Shown here: positions 16,674 to 25,593 of the stretch, one piece after another
Numbering within the stretch: the stretch's first letter is position 1
Layout: each line of letters starts with the position of its first letter
Source: an uncultured Verrucomicrobiota bacterium
Lineage (GTDB): Bacteria > Verrucomicrobiota > Verrucomicrobiia > Opitutales > Opitutaceae
Reading direction: 5' to 3'
Length of the DNA stretch: 51,708 nucleotides
Assembly (NCBI GenBank): GCA_903904685.1
Contig: CAIVDS010000085.1
Location: 1 to 51,708, forward strand
Notes under the pieces: model-generated
What the model was told of the DNA's origin: nothing
The model's input: only the letters and a program-made list of their open reading frames with translations
The model's database searches: none
Made by a program: the position numbers and the translations under genes

Positions 16674-19436
16674 TTACTGCTTTCTGTCGTCGTTCAAGCC
16701 GGCGGGCAGCGCCATGCCGAGATTTTGGAAGGCCAGATGATCGGAAACATCGGAGTCGAAACCGCCGAGCGAGATGCCGCCGCGGCCATGGCCGTCGCCG
16801 GGCTGACGCTGCTGATCGAAGGTCGCGACCTGGGAGGAAGCGGCGCTGGCAGGATTCTTGATCGTGAGCACGCCGTCCACGAAGGTGATTTCGTAGTTGG
16901 CGTTGGCCAGATCGCCTTGGGTGATCGCGTAGTCGCCCGCGGCGCTTCCGGATGTCGCGGTCGTCGCGAGGGCACCGTTCAGCGAGTCCGCGTTGACGAG
17001 GTTGCCGTCGGTCACCCCATAGGTGAGCGCGAGGAGGTCCTTGCCCTTGGTCCCCGTCTGGTTGTCGGCCGTCACCGTGATCGGTCTCGCGGTCACCGCC
17101 AGTGTCCCTTCCACGAACGTAACTGCGTAGTTGGAACTAAGGTTCAAGTCGCCTTGCGTGATCGCGATGTTGCCGACGCCGGTCGTGCCGGTGGCGGTGG
17201 TCGCCAACGATCCGTCAAAGGCGTCGCCGTTCACGAGATTGCCCGAGGTCACCGAGTAGGTGAGCGAGGGATTGCTGTCCCCGTAATGCCTCGTCTGGTC
17301 GTCGGCCGTCAACGTGATCGGACGAGCGGTCACGGTGAGCGTGCCGCCGGAAACAACACGGTAAGCAATCCCCTGGGAGCTATCCGCACTGGTTCCCGCC
17401 GTTGAGGTGATGGCATATGAGCCAACGCCGGATGCCGATGTGGCGGCAGTGCTGAAGGTGCCGCCAACGACGAGCGTATCGTGAGCCGGTCCGAAAACAT
17501 AGCTGGTCGGTCCGCCGTGGGTGGTCGTGGTGAAGTCCGTCGGCGGATTGTCACCATAGACTGAGGTGGCGTTGTCCGCCTGGACGAAAACCACCGGGGT
17601 GAGCGCATAGAGCTGCGGGTAATACCCGGCGCTCGGAGGCGCCCAAGTCTTGGCGAAATTCCAGCCTGCTTCGCCGGCCATCGCCATGAACTTCGCCGTG
17701 TCTTGGAAATCCACCGTCGTCAGGCCGGTGGTGCCGGTGGCGGAGCCGAATCCGCTCCCCACGCTTTGGCCGGTGGTTTCCGTATCCCAGTAGCTCGACG
17801 TGATCGTGCTGCCTTCATTATGTCCGACGAAGCCTCCGATCTGGTGAGTGGAACCGTTTACGGAAAGCACACCGGCGCCGTAGGTATTCGCTATCGTTGA
17901 TTGCAAAACATAACCGGCAAAACTGCCGACCACGTAAGTAAGACTACCCGTGGTCACGGACGCCGTGCTGTAGGCATTGGTCACCGTGGTCTGGTTGAGG
18001 TCGCCGACCAGACCGCCGACGTGGGCAGTATAATCACCCGTGGTCGTCACCGATCCCGAACTGTAAACGGTCGAAATTGTGCCCCCTACGGATTGCCCAA
18101 TCAATCCACCGATGGAATTGGCTGCAAACCCCGAACTGGCAACCGCCACGGTGCTATAGGCATTGGTAATCGTGCCCGAGTTGTAGCCGACCAAGCCGCC
18201 GATGGAGTCACTGGTACCCGAAACCGAGCCGGTCACGTAGGCATTCGTGATCGTGCCCGCGTTATCCCCCGCCAGTCCGCCGATCAATTTTTGTCCCATA
18301 ATCGCGACATCAACCAGCCCCACATCCTTCACCAAACCGCCATCCCCGATTTTACCAAACAGTCCGACATACAAGGCAGAGGGCTGGTTGATCGTCAGAT
18401 CGTTGATGGTATATTTTTGCCCATACAAAGAGCCCGTGAAAGCCACGTTGCCGTCCCCCACCGGCACGAAGCCGGCGGTCGTCCACATGCCAGAGGCGTT
18501 GGTGCCGGCGGTCTCCGAGGCATCGATGTTGTTCGCCAGCGTGTAGTGCGCCGAAAGGTCCATCGCCATCAGCTGGAGCTGGTGGGCGTTGGTGATCGTG
18601 GTGCTGTATTCCATGCGCAGGAAGGGCCGCGTCTGGCCGTCCACCATGAACCAGGTGTTGACGAAATCGAAGCCGGTGTAGCTGGACTGGGTAAACGCCT
18701 GCGAAGTCGTCAGGCCAGTGATGCCGGTGGCGGATCCGGATCCGACACCCGCGCTTTGGCCGGTGGTGTCCATATCCCAGTAACCCGCCGTGATCGTGCC
18801 ATAATTGAGGCCGACCAAGCCTCCGACTCCCCCGATCCCGGAAACCGCGCCGGTAGCATAGGCATTCGTGATCGTGCCGCCATTGTTCTGGCCGACCAAG
18901 CCTCCGACTGCCCCGTTCCCGGAAACCGCGCCAGTAGCATAGGCATTCGTGATCGTGCCGGCGTTATAGCCGACCAAGCCTCCGAGGTAGTTGCTTGTGC
19001 CCGTAAACGAGCCGCTCGCATAGGCATTCGTGATCGTGCCGACGTTATGGCCGACCAAAGCACCTACTATAGAGCCACCATTGATCGTAACATTAACCAG
19101 ACCAACGTTTTCCACCACGGCTCCAGTAGTAATATCCCCAAACAGACCGACAAAGTCCTGTGCAGGGCGGTTCATCACAAGACCGCTGACAGTGTGTCCC
19201 AGTCCATTGAAGGTGCCAGCAAATGATCCAGCATCAGTTCCCACTGGCACGAAGCCGGTGGTCGTCCACATCCCGGACGCATGGGCACCAGTGCCGTCCG
19301 TAGCCGAGGCGTCGATGTTGGCCGCCAGCGAGTAGTGCGCCGTCAGGTCCAGCACCATGAGCTGGAGCTGGTGGGCGTTGCTGATCGTGGTCGAATACTC
19401 CGATCGCAGGAAGGGCCGCGTGTTGCCGTCCACCAT
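16674..19436 (-). CDS. TpsA adhesin, C-terminal part after an in-frame amber codon (GLUG repeats, MBG domains)
   Basis: Continues in the same frame after the TAG at 19476-19478. The first ATG after that stop is at 19436, giving 920 residues without a signal peptide, so it cannot be exported on its own unless the stop is read through. It contains further GLUG-type repeats (VGGLVGxNxGTITNAYATG), two more copies of the MVDGxTRPFLR module, and at the C-terminus three MBG/YDG-like domains (RPITLTADDQTRHYGD, RPITVTADNQTGTKGKD). The tail ends GMALPAGLNDDRKQ. Read-through would give a protein of about 2,355 residues. In the genome as given, this half is either a relic or depends on suppression. Confidence 0.75.
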   Translation of the reverse strand: MVDGNTRPFLRSEYSTTISNAHQLQLMVLDLTAHYSLAANIDASATDGTGAHASGMWTTTGFVPVGTDAGSFAGTFNGLGHTVSGLVMNRPAQDFVGLFGDITTGAVVENVGLVNVTINGGSIVGALVGHNVGTITNAYASGSFTGTSNYLGGLVGYNAGTITNAYATGAVSGNGAVGGLVGQNNGGTITNAYATGAVSGIGGVGGLVGLNYGTITAGYWDMDTTGQSAGVGSGSATGITGLTTSQAFTQSSYTGFDFVNTWFMVDGQTRPFLRMEYSTTITNAHQLQLMAMDLSAHYTLANNIDASETAGTNASGMWTTAGFVPVGDGNVAFTGSLYGQKYTINDLTINQPSALYVGLFGKIGDGGLVKDVGLVDVAIMGQKLIGGLAGDNAGTITNAYVTGSVSGTSDSIGGLVGYNSGTITNAYSTVAVASSGFAANSIGGLIGQSVGGTISTVYSSGSVTTTGDYTAHVGGLVGDLNQTTVTNAYSTASVTTGSLTYVVGSFAGYVLQSTIANTYGAGVLSVNGSTHQIGGFVGHNEGSTITSSYWDTETTGQSVGSGFGSATGTTGLTTVDFQDTAKFMAMAGEAGWNFAKTWAPPSAGYYPQLYALTPVVFVQADNATSVYGDNPPTDFTTTTHGGPTSYVFGPAHDTLVVGGTFSTAATSASGVGSYAITSTAGTSADSSQGIAYRVVSGGTLTVTARPITLTADDQTRHYGDSNPSLTYSVTSGNLVNGDAFDGSLATTATGTTGVGNIAITQGDLNLSSNYAVTFVEGTLAVTARPITVTADNQTGTKGKDLLALTYGVTDGNLVNADSLNGALATTATSGSAAGDYAITQGDLANANYEITFVDGVLTIKNPASAASSQVATFDQQRQPGDGHGRGGISLGGFDSDVSDHLAFQNLGMALPAGLNDDRKQ

Positions 19437-21390
19437 GAACCAAGTGTTGGCAAAATCGAAGCCGGTGTAGATGGCCTAGGTAAACGCCTGCGTGGTCGTC
19501 AGGCCGGTGGTGCCGGTGGTGTCGCCTGATCCGACGCCCGAACTCTTCCCAGTGGTATCCATATCCCAGTAACCCGCAGTGATCGTGCCGGTAGTATAGC
19601 CGACCAAGCCGCCGACGTCTTCGTTGCCGGAAACTGCGCCGGTCGAGTAGGCGCCCGTGATCGTGCGGTTGTTTAAGCCGACCAAGCCGCCGACGTAGGC
19701 GCTGCCCGAGACCGCGCCCGTCGCGTAGGCGTTCGTGATCGTGTCGTCGTTCTTGCCGACCAAGCCGCCGACAGAGTTGGTGCCAGAAACCGCGCCCGTC
19801 GCGTAGGCGTTCGTGATCGTTCCGCGGTAATTTTCGCCAACCAAGCCGCCGACATTGTTGGTGCCAGAAACCGCGCCCGTCGCGCAGGCGTTCGTGATCG
19901 TTCCGCTATTATTGAGCCCGACCAGGCCTCCGACGAAAGTTTGGCCCGTGACGAATGCATCGATCAGGCCGATGTTCTTGACCACGCTGCCGGAACCGAT
20001 GGCTCCGAACAGGCCGACTGCGTCCTGGTTCGGTTTGTAAATGGTGAGGCCGGTGATCGTGTGACCGAGCCCGTCAAAGGAGCCGGTGAAAGGATTATCA
20101 TAACCGCCCACCGGGGTGAAATTGGCGGTCCCGCTCAGGTCCAAATCGCCCGCGAGCGTGTAGCTCGCCGTGAGATCGGAACCCATGAGCAGGAGCTGAT
20201 GGTAAGTGCCGATGGTGGTCGAATACTCCGAGCGGAAGAAAGGCCGCGTGGCGCCCTCGCCGATGAACCAAGTGTTGGTGAAATCGAAGCCGGCATAGCT
20301 GGACTGGCTCAGCGACTGCGCCGTCGTCAGGCCGGTGGTGCCGCTGGCGCCGCCGCCGCCGCCGCTCTGGCCGGTGGTTTCCATATCCCAGTAACCCGCC
20401 GTGATCGAGCCGGGCTGGGCGTTTCCGCCGACCAAGCCGCCAAGGGCATTTGCACCCGCAACCGCCCCCGTGGCGTAGGCATTCGTGATCGTTCCGTAGT
20501 TGAAGCCGACCAAGCCTCCGGCGAAGGAATCGTTAGCCGTAACCGCCCCCATGGCGTAGGTGTTCGTGATCGTGCCAGAAGCGTCATTGAAGCCGACCAG
20601 GCCGCCGACGTTGTCATTTCCCGAAGCCGCTCCCGTCGCATAGGAGTTCGTGATCGTGCCCCCGTTTCCGCCGACCAGGCCGCCGGCGTTGTTGCCGCTC
20701 CAAACCGCTCCCGTGGCATAGGAGTTTGTGACCGTGCCGTAGTAATAATTATACCCGACCAAGCCTCCGGAGCTAACTGCACCCGTAACCGCTCCCGTGG
20801 TGTAGGCGTTCGTGATCACGCCGCTGTAATTATTGCCGACCAAGCCTCCGACGAAAGTGTTGCCCGTGACCGAGCCACCGACCAAGCCGATGTTCCGGAC
20901 CACGCCACCCGTTCCAACCGCCCCGAACAGGCCGACATAGGTTTGGGACGGTCTGTTGATGGTGAGGCCGGTGATGGTGTGCCCCAGGCCGTCGAATGTC
21001 CCAGTATAGAGCGTCGTGTCTTCCGGCGCCGCTGTCGGGTCGAGCGGTCCCACCGGCGAGAAGCCGGCGCTGGTCCACATGCCGGAGGGATTGGTGCCGG
21101 CGGTGGCGGAGGCGTCGATGGTGTTCGCCAGCGTATAGGAGGCCGCCAAGTTCAGCGCCATGAGCTGGAGCTGGTGGGCGTTGGTGATGTTGGTGCTGTA
21201 TTCCGAGCGCAGGAAGGGCCGCGTGTTGCCGTCCACCATGAACCAGGTGTTGGCGAAATCGAAGCCGGCGTAGCTGGACTGGGTAAACGCCTGCGAAGTC
21301 GTCAGGCCGGTGGTGCCGGTGGCGTCGCCGGATCCGACGCCCGCGCTTTGGCCGGTGGTGTTTATATCCCAGTAACCCGCCGTGATCGTT
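18580..21390 (-). repeat. Long modular repeats within tpsA
   Basis: A block encoding GYWDxxTTGQSxGxGSG...NTWFxxxGxTRPFxRxEYSTxIxxxHQLxLM recurs four times with high DNA identity, near 18580-18790, 19370-19580, 20205-20400 and 21170-21385. The spacings are about 0.79, 0.83 and 0.98 kb. Between them, GLUG units repeat at both protein and DNA level (GCGTAGGCGTTCGTGATCGT-like). The arrangement favours recombination and length variation. Confidence 0.8.
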
Positions 21391-23741
21391 CCGTAGCTCT
21401 TGAGGCCAATCAACCCGCCCACGGCGACATTTCCCGAAACCACTCCTGTTGCATAGGCGTTCGTGATCGTTTGAATATTTCTGCCGACCAAGCCGCCGAC
21501 ATTGACGTCGCCCGTAACCGCTCCCGTCGCATAAGCATTCGTGACCGTTCCGTTGTTGAAACCAATCAGGCCGCCGGCATTAGAGAGGGCGCCTGTGACC
21601 GCCCCTGTCGCGTAGGCGTTCGTGATCATTCCGGAACTGTTAGAGCCAACCAAACCGCCGACGTCATCGCCACCACCCATAACCACTCCCGTCGCGTAGG
21701 TGTTCGTGATCAGTCCGGAATTGTTAAACCCGACCAAACCGCCGACCTCTTGGCCGGTGCCTGTAACCGCACCGGTCGCGTAGGCGTTCGTGATCGTGGC
21801 GAATTGGTTTAAACCCACCAAGCCGCCGACATCGGCGGTGCCTGTAACCGCGCCTGTCGCATAGGAGTTGATGATCTTGGCACCGTTGCCACCAATAATA
21901 TTACCAACCAGGCCGCCGACCGTGCCGCCACCTGTGACCACGCTTGTCGCATGGGAGTCTGTGATCGTGCCGGAGGCGTGGTTAAAGCCAACCAAACCGC
22001 CGACGGAGCCCCCGCCCGAAACCGAGCCGGTAACATAGGTATTTGTGATACTGCCTAGTTCGATAAAACCAACCAAACCGCCAACGGCACTTCCACCGTG
22101 GATCGCGACATCAACCAGCCCCACATCTCGCACCACTCCGCCTAGATTGACCGCACCAAACAGGCCGACGTAGTTCGTGGATGGCCGGTTAATCGTCAGG
22201 CCGGTGATAGTGTGGCCCATTCCAGTGAACATTCCGCTAAAGGAGTTATTCGTTTGAGTTCCGAATGGTGAGAAGCCGGCGCCTGCGTTCCAGCCGGCGG
22301 TAGCGGCGGCGGCGATGTCTGAGCCGAGCGCGTAGTGGCCGGTGAGGTCACCGATCATCCCCTGCAAGTCCGTGCCCGTGACGCTGCCTGCGGCGCCGAG
22401 GCTGTTGATGACCGTGTAGGTCACGAGGCTGCCCGTCTCGCCGATCTGCAAGGTGGGCGCCGCGCCCGAGAGGGTGATCGCATGGCCGTTGAGCGAGTAG
22501 TCCGCGCCCGTGCCGTAGCTGAGAACCAGCCCGGCGTGGTCGCCGGTGGCGGTGAGCGAGGCGTTGAAAACGATGTCGTTAATGGAGGTAAGCGTGAGCG
22601 TGGTGTCGGCGCTCCAGGAGACGGCGTCGTTGACGTTGAGATTACCGCCGGCGGCCTCGAGAGAGACGTTGGTGTTGGCAAGCTGGCCCGAGAGAGCCAT
22701 TCCGGTAATGTCGCCGCCCGAGGCCGCGATGGTGAAATCAACCGGGTCGATCAGCCAGGTGCCGGTTTTTCCGGAGGCGGCGCGCGTGGAGATATTCGAA
22801 CCGGCGGCCACGGTGACGTGCGCGGCGGAGGTCTCGATGAAGCCGCCGTCACCGGTGGCCGGGGCGGAGGCGTCGAGCGTGCCCGCGACCGTGGTGGTGC
22901 CGGCCTTCATGCCGCCGAGGAGCTTGATGATGCCGTTGTGGTTCTCGATCGTCTGCGCCTGCACGATGCCGGTGTTGTTGACCACGCTGGCGATGAGGCT
23001 GTCGCGCGCGCCCGCGCTCATGATCACCATGCCGCCGTCGGCGCGGATAAGCTGCTTGTTCTCGGCGAGGGCCGCGACGGTGTTGCTGTCCACGGTGAGG
23101 GAGACGAGCCGGTCGCCGGAGAAGTCGAGCGTCACCTGGTTGCCCGCGCCGAGGGCGACGGTGCCGAGGCGGGCGGTGATCACGCCCTGGTTGCTCACGC
23201 TGCCGCCGAGGAGCGCGATGTAGCCGCCGTCGGCGGCGGTGAGCGTGCCCTGGTTGACGACGCTGCCGCCCGCGCCGGAGAAGGTCTTGCCGTCGGCCGC
23301 GAGGTCTAGGGTGGAGGCGACGAGGCCGCCGACGTTCACCTGCGAACCGGCGCCGAAGAGCACGCCGTTGGGATTGATAAGGAAGACCTGGCCGTTGGCG
23401 TTGAGCTTGCCGAGAATCTGGGTGCCGTTGACGTCGTGGATGCGGTTGACCGCGACCGCCGAGGCGGAGGGCTGCACAAAGTTGACCGTCTCGGCCGCGC
23501 CGATGTCGAAGCTGTTCCAAGTGAGCGCGAGTCGGGCACTGCCCTGGTTGATGGTGGTGACGGCGCCCGACTGGGAAATCGCGCCGTTACCGCTGGTAAC
23601 CACCCCGCCGACGGGGAGCGCGTAGACTGACGGGCCGCCGGCCAAAATGGAGGCGAGGAACACAGAGAGGACAAAGTCCAAAAACTTGGACTGGCGAACG
23701 AATGTTTTTCCAGAACAAGAAGTTCCTACGTTGGAGCGCAT
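19476..23741 (-). CDS. TpsA filamentous-hemagglutinin-type adhesin, N-terminal part with TPS domain and GLUG repeats
   Basis: 1,421 residues from the ATG at 23741, preceded by an AGGA box 10 bases upstream. A long positively charged leader and hydrophobic core end near SVYA-LPVGG. The TPS secretion domain follows (NRIHDVNGTQILGKLNANG, then LINPNGVLFG with the NPNG motif), then the right-handed beta-helix region and many GLUG repeats. Four larger modules built on NTWFxVDGxTRPFLRSEYST recur through the whole adhesin. The frame ends at TAG (19476-19478), where sister modules have CAG (TQSSY). It is secreted by the adjacent TpsB and probably mediates surface attachment. The truncated product could still be exported because the TPS domain is intact. 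Confidence 0.9.
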   Translation of the reverse strand: MRSNVGTSCSGKTFVRQSKFLDFVLSVFLASILAGGPSVYALPVGGVVTSGNGAISQSGAVTTINQGSARLALTWNSFDIGAAETVNFVQPSASAVAVNRIHDVNGTQILGKLNANGQVFLINPNGVLFGAGSQVNVGGLVASTLDLAADGKTFSGAGGSVVNQGTLTAADGGYIALLGGSVSNQGVITARLGTVALGAGNQVTLDFSGDRLVSLTVDSNTVAALAENKQLIRADGGMVIMSAGARDSLIASVVNNTGIVQAQTIENHNGIIKLLGGMKAGTTTVAGTLDASAPATGDGGFIETSAAHVTVAAGSNISTRAASGKTGTWLIDPVDFTIAASGGDITGMALSGQLANTNVSLEAAGGNLNVNDAVSWSADTTLTLTSINDIVFNASLTATGDHAGLVLSYGTGADYSLNGHAITLSGAAPTLQIGETGSLVTYTVINSLGAAGSVTGTDLQGMIGDLTGHYALGSDIAAAATAGWNAGAGFSPFGTQTNNSFSGMFTGMGHTITGLTINRPSTNYVGLFGAVNLGGVVRDVGLVDVAIHGGSAVGGLVGFIELGSITNTYVTGSVSGGGSVGGLVGFNHASGTITDSHATSVVTGGGTVGGLVGNIIGGNGAKIINSYATGAVTGTADVGGLVGLNQFATITNAYATGAVTGTGQEVGGLVGFNNSGLITNTYATGVVMGGGDDVGGLVGSNSSGMITNAYATGAVTGALSNAGGLIGFNNGTVTNAYATGAVTGDVNVGGLVGRNIQTITNAYATGVVSGNVAVGGLIGLKSYGTITAGYWDINTTGQSAGVGSGDATGTTGLTTSQAFTQSSYAGFDFANTWFMVDGNTRPFLRSEYSTNITNAHQLQLMALNLAASYTLANTIDASATAGTNPSGMWTSAGFSPVGPLDPTAAPEDTTLYTGTFDGLGHTITGLTINRPSQTYVGLFGAVGTGGVVRNIGLVGGSVTGNTFVGGLVGNNYSGVITNAYTTGAVTGAVSSGGLVGYNYYYGTVTNSYATGAVWSGNNAGGLVGGNGGTITNSYATGAASGNDNVGGLVGFNDASGTITNTYAMGAVTANDSFAGGLVGFNYGTITNAYATGAVAGANALGGLVGGNAQPGSITAGYWDMETTGQSGGGGGASGTTGLTTAQSLSQSSYAGFDFTNTWFIGEGATRPFFRSEYSTTIGTYHQLLLMGSDLTASYTLAGDLDLSGTANFTPVGGYDNPFTGSFDGLGHTITGLTIYKPNQDAVGLFGAIGSGSVVKNIGLIDAFVTGQTFVGGLVGLNNSGTITNACATGAVSGTNNVGGLVGENYRGTITNAYATGAVSGTNSVGGLVGKNDDTITNAYATGAVSGSAYVGGLVGLNNRTITGAYSTGAVSGNEDVGGLVGYTTGTITAGYWDMDTTGKSSGVGSGDTTGTTGLTTTQAFT

Positions 23742-23840
23742 CGTAGATATTCCTGATACTCGACATCGATGACAAGGCTTTTTTTAAGCTATTCTAACAG
23801 TTATCATTCTACCGGCTTATAGCTTGGCAACGGGCTCTCT

Positions 23841-23848
23841 AGGAGGAG
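23841..23848 (+). promoter_or_regulatory. Orphan perfect Shine-Dalgarno-like sequence
   Basis: AGGAGGAG lies in the divergent tpsA/glycerophosphodiesterase gap, but no ATG or GTG follows within normal distance; the first GTG is 36 bases and the ATG about 70 bases downstream. It may be coincidence, or it may hint that the true start or a leader peptide has been lost. Confidence 0.25.
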
Positions 23849-23917
23849 AAGTAACGTATACATAACATCCACCCTTGTCCCGCCGTGTCCAAGCCCTTGT
23901 TACTCATAGCAAGTCAA

Positions 23918-24808
23918 ATGAAGAGCCCTCCCCTCATCATCGGCCATCGCGGGGCCTGCGGATACGCGGCGGAAAACACCCTCGCCTCAGCCGCCCTCGC
24001 GCACGCCCAAGGCGCCGACCTCGTCGAACTCGACGTCATCCTCTCCCGCGACGGCGAGCTCGTCGTCTGCCACGACCTCTACCTCGACGACCTGACCGAC
24101 GTCTCCCCACGCTTCCCAGGTCGCGCCCGCGCCGACGGACTTACCTACATCCTCGATCTCGACTGGACTGAACTTTGCACGCTCCGAGTCGGCCCGCGCC
24201 ACGACGGCACGCCCGCCCCGCGTGTTTTTCCGCCGCAGCCCCTCGCAACGCTCGACCAACACCTCGGACAACTGGCCACGCTCAACGACAGCACGGGGCG
24301 CCGTGTTGAACTCTACCTCGAATTGAAATCACCCGCCTGGCACGCCGACGCCGGACGCGACCTGTGCGCCGCCGCCCTCGCCTGCCTCACACGGCACAAC
24401 CTCACGCGCGCCACCGATCCCGTCATCGTCGAAAGCTTCGACCCGGCCGCGCTCAAGCGCCTGCGATTCGAATTCAAAAGCAAACTCCGCCTCACCCAAC
24501 TTATCGGCGAAAACGCATGGCGCGAGGCCGACTGCGATTGCGACATCATGCGCACTCCCTCCGGCCTGCGCGACATCGCCACCTACGCCCAAGCCGTCGC
24601 AACCAACCTTGATCACGCCACCGCCCCGTTTGTGCGTGCCGCTCACGCCGTCGGCCTCGACGTCCACGCCTACACCTTCCGCGCCGACGCGCTGCCCGCG
24701 GGATTCGTAACCACCGAGACCGCTCTTCACTTCCTGTTCAACGAGACCGGCCTCGACGGTCTTTTCACCGACCAACCCGATGTCGTCGCGCGTTTTCTGC
24801 GCCGCTGA
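23918..24808 (+). CDS. Glycerophosphodiester phosphodiesterase
   Basis: 296 residues (UgpQ-like, cytoplasmic). Hydrolyses glycerophosphodiesters to an alcohol and glycerol-3-phosphate. Family motifs are clear: HRGACGYAAENT at the N-terminus (catalytic His, Arg and Glu), VELDVILSRDGELVVCHD (metal-binding Glu/Asp and second His), and ELYLELK further on. The ATG at 23918 is chosen because the conserved core starts eight residues later; a GTG at 23885 would add 11 residues without a convincing signal peptide. It is convergent with the HNH gene, with ends 11 bases apart. No transporter neighbours are visible. Confidence 0.9.
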   Translation: MKSPPLIIGHRGACGYAAENTLASAALAHAQGADLVELDVILSRDGELVVCHDLYLDDLTDVSPRFPGRARADGLTYILDLDWTELCTLRVGPRHDGTPAPRVFPPQPLATLDQHLGQLATLNDSTGRRVELYLELKSPAWHADAGRDLCAAALACLTRHNLTRATDPVIVESFDPAALKRLRFEFKSKLRLTQLIGENAWREADCDCDIMRTPSGLRDIATYAQAVATNLDHATAPFVRAAHAVGLDVHAYTFRADALPAGFVTTETALHFLFNETGLDGLFTDQPDVVARFLRR

Positions 24809-24819
24809 ACGCGGCGTGA

Positions 24820-25437
24820 TCAGTCTTCCAGCTCCACGTTCCAGTAGGCCAGATCGAGGAAATCCTTCCAGCGCTCGCGCTCCGCGGTGCCCAACACAAG
24901 CGAGATAACCGGCCGCCACTTCGGACGCACCGGTTTGCGGATGAGCCGCATGTGCGCCTCGTGCGGAAGACGATTGGCTTTTTTCGCATTACACTTGATG
25001 CACGAGCACACGATGTTTTCCCACGTCGTCTTGCCGCCGAAATCGCGTGGGATCACATGGTCGAGATTCAGGTCTTCTCGCTCGAAAATCCTGCCGCAAT
25101 ACTGGCACGTCTCCTTGTCGCGCTCAAAAACATTGTTGCGCGTGAGCTTCAGCTCCTTGCAGGGCAGACGATCAAAATAAGCCAGCAGGATCACGCGAGG
25201 CAGGCGGATCGTGATGCGCGGCGTATGCACCGCATCCATGAGCTCGATCGGCGGGTTGTCCTGCGAAAAATCCACCCAGTCCATCAGGTTGAAAACGCGG
25301 AAGTCGTCTTCGTGATGGTGGACGACGCTCGCGTGACCTCGCGCCAACAGCGCGAAGGCGCGTTTCGCGCCGATCACATTCACCGCCTGCCACAGGCGAT
25401 TAAGGACCAACACCGGTTGATCAAGCACAGCCTCCAT
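24820..25437 (-). CDS. HNH endonuclease family protein
   Basis: 205 residues. An HNH domain lies in the centre: CQYCGRIFEREDLNLDHVIP, then ENIVCSCIKCNAKKANR, giving two CxxC zinc knuckles around the DH and N residues of the ββα-metal fold. The N-terminal half (LVLNRLWQAVNVIGAKRAF) is typical of the stand-alone chromosomal HNH proteins found widely in environmental bacteria, not of a mobile intron or restriction system. No methylase or phage genes adjoin. The likely role is DNA processing or repair; the exact function is unknown. Confidence 0.9.
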   Translation of the reverse strand: MEAVLDQPVLVLNRLWQAVNVIGAKRAFALLARGHASVVHHHEDDFRVFNLMDWVDFSQDNPPIELMDAVHTPRITIRLPRVILLAYFDRLPCKELKLTRNNVFERDKETCQYCGRIFEREDLNLDHVIPRDFGGKTTWENIVCSCIKCNAKKANRLPHEAHMRLIRKPVRPKWRPVISLVLGTAERERWKDFLDLAYWNVELED

Positions 25438-25593
25438 ATGAGTTCTTCCGAGTATGGAGCACTTGGAGATGTGTCAAGATTCGCGTCGTCAAGAACGTGT
25501 GACGGAACCGAGAGCGATCAAAAAACTCCGCAACTCCCGATCCGAGCATACGCGCACCACAAACACTTTTGAGTGGATGGAAACCTATGGATA

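Noticed and set aside
19941-21812. 623-codon plus-strand ORF opposite the adhesin
   Set aside because: The repetitive antisense of GLUG repeats stays open by composition; the minus-strand frame carries the signal peptide and TPS domain.
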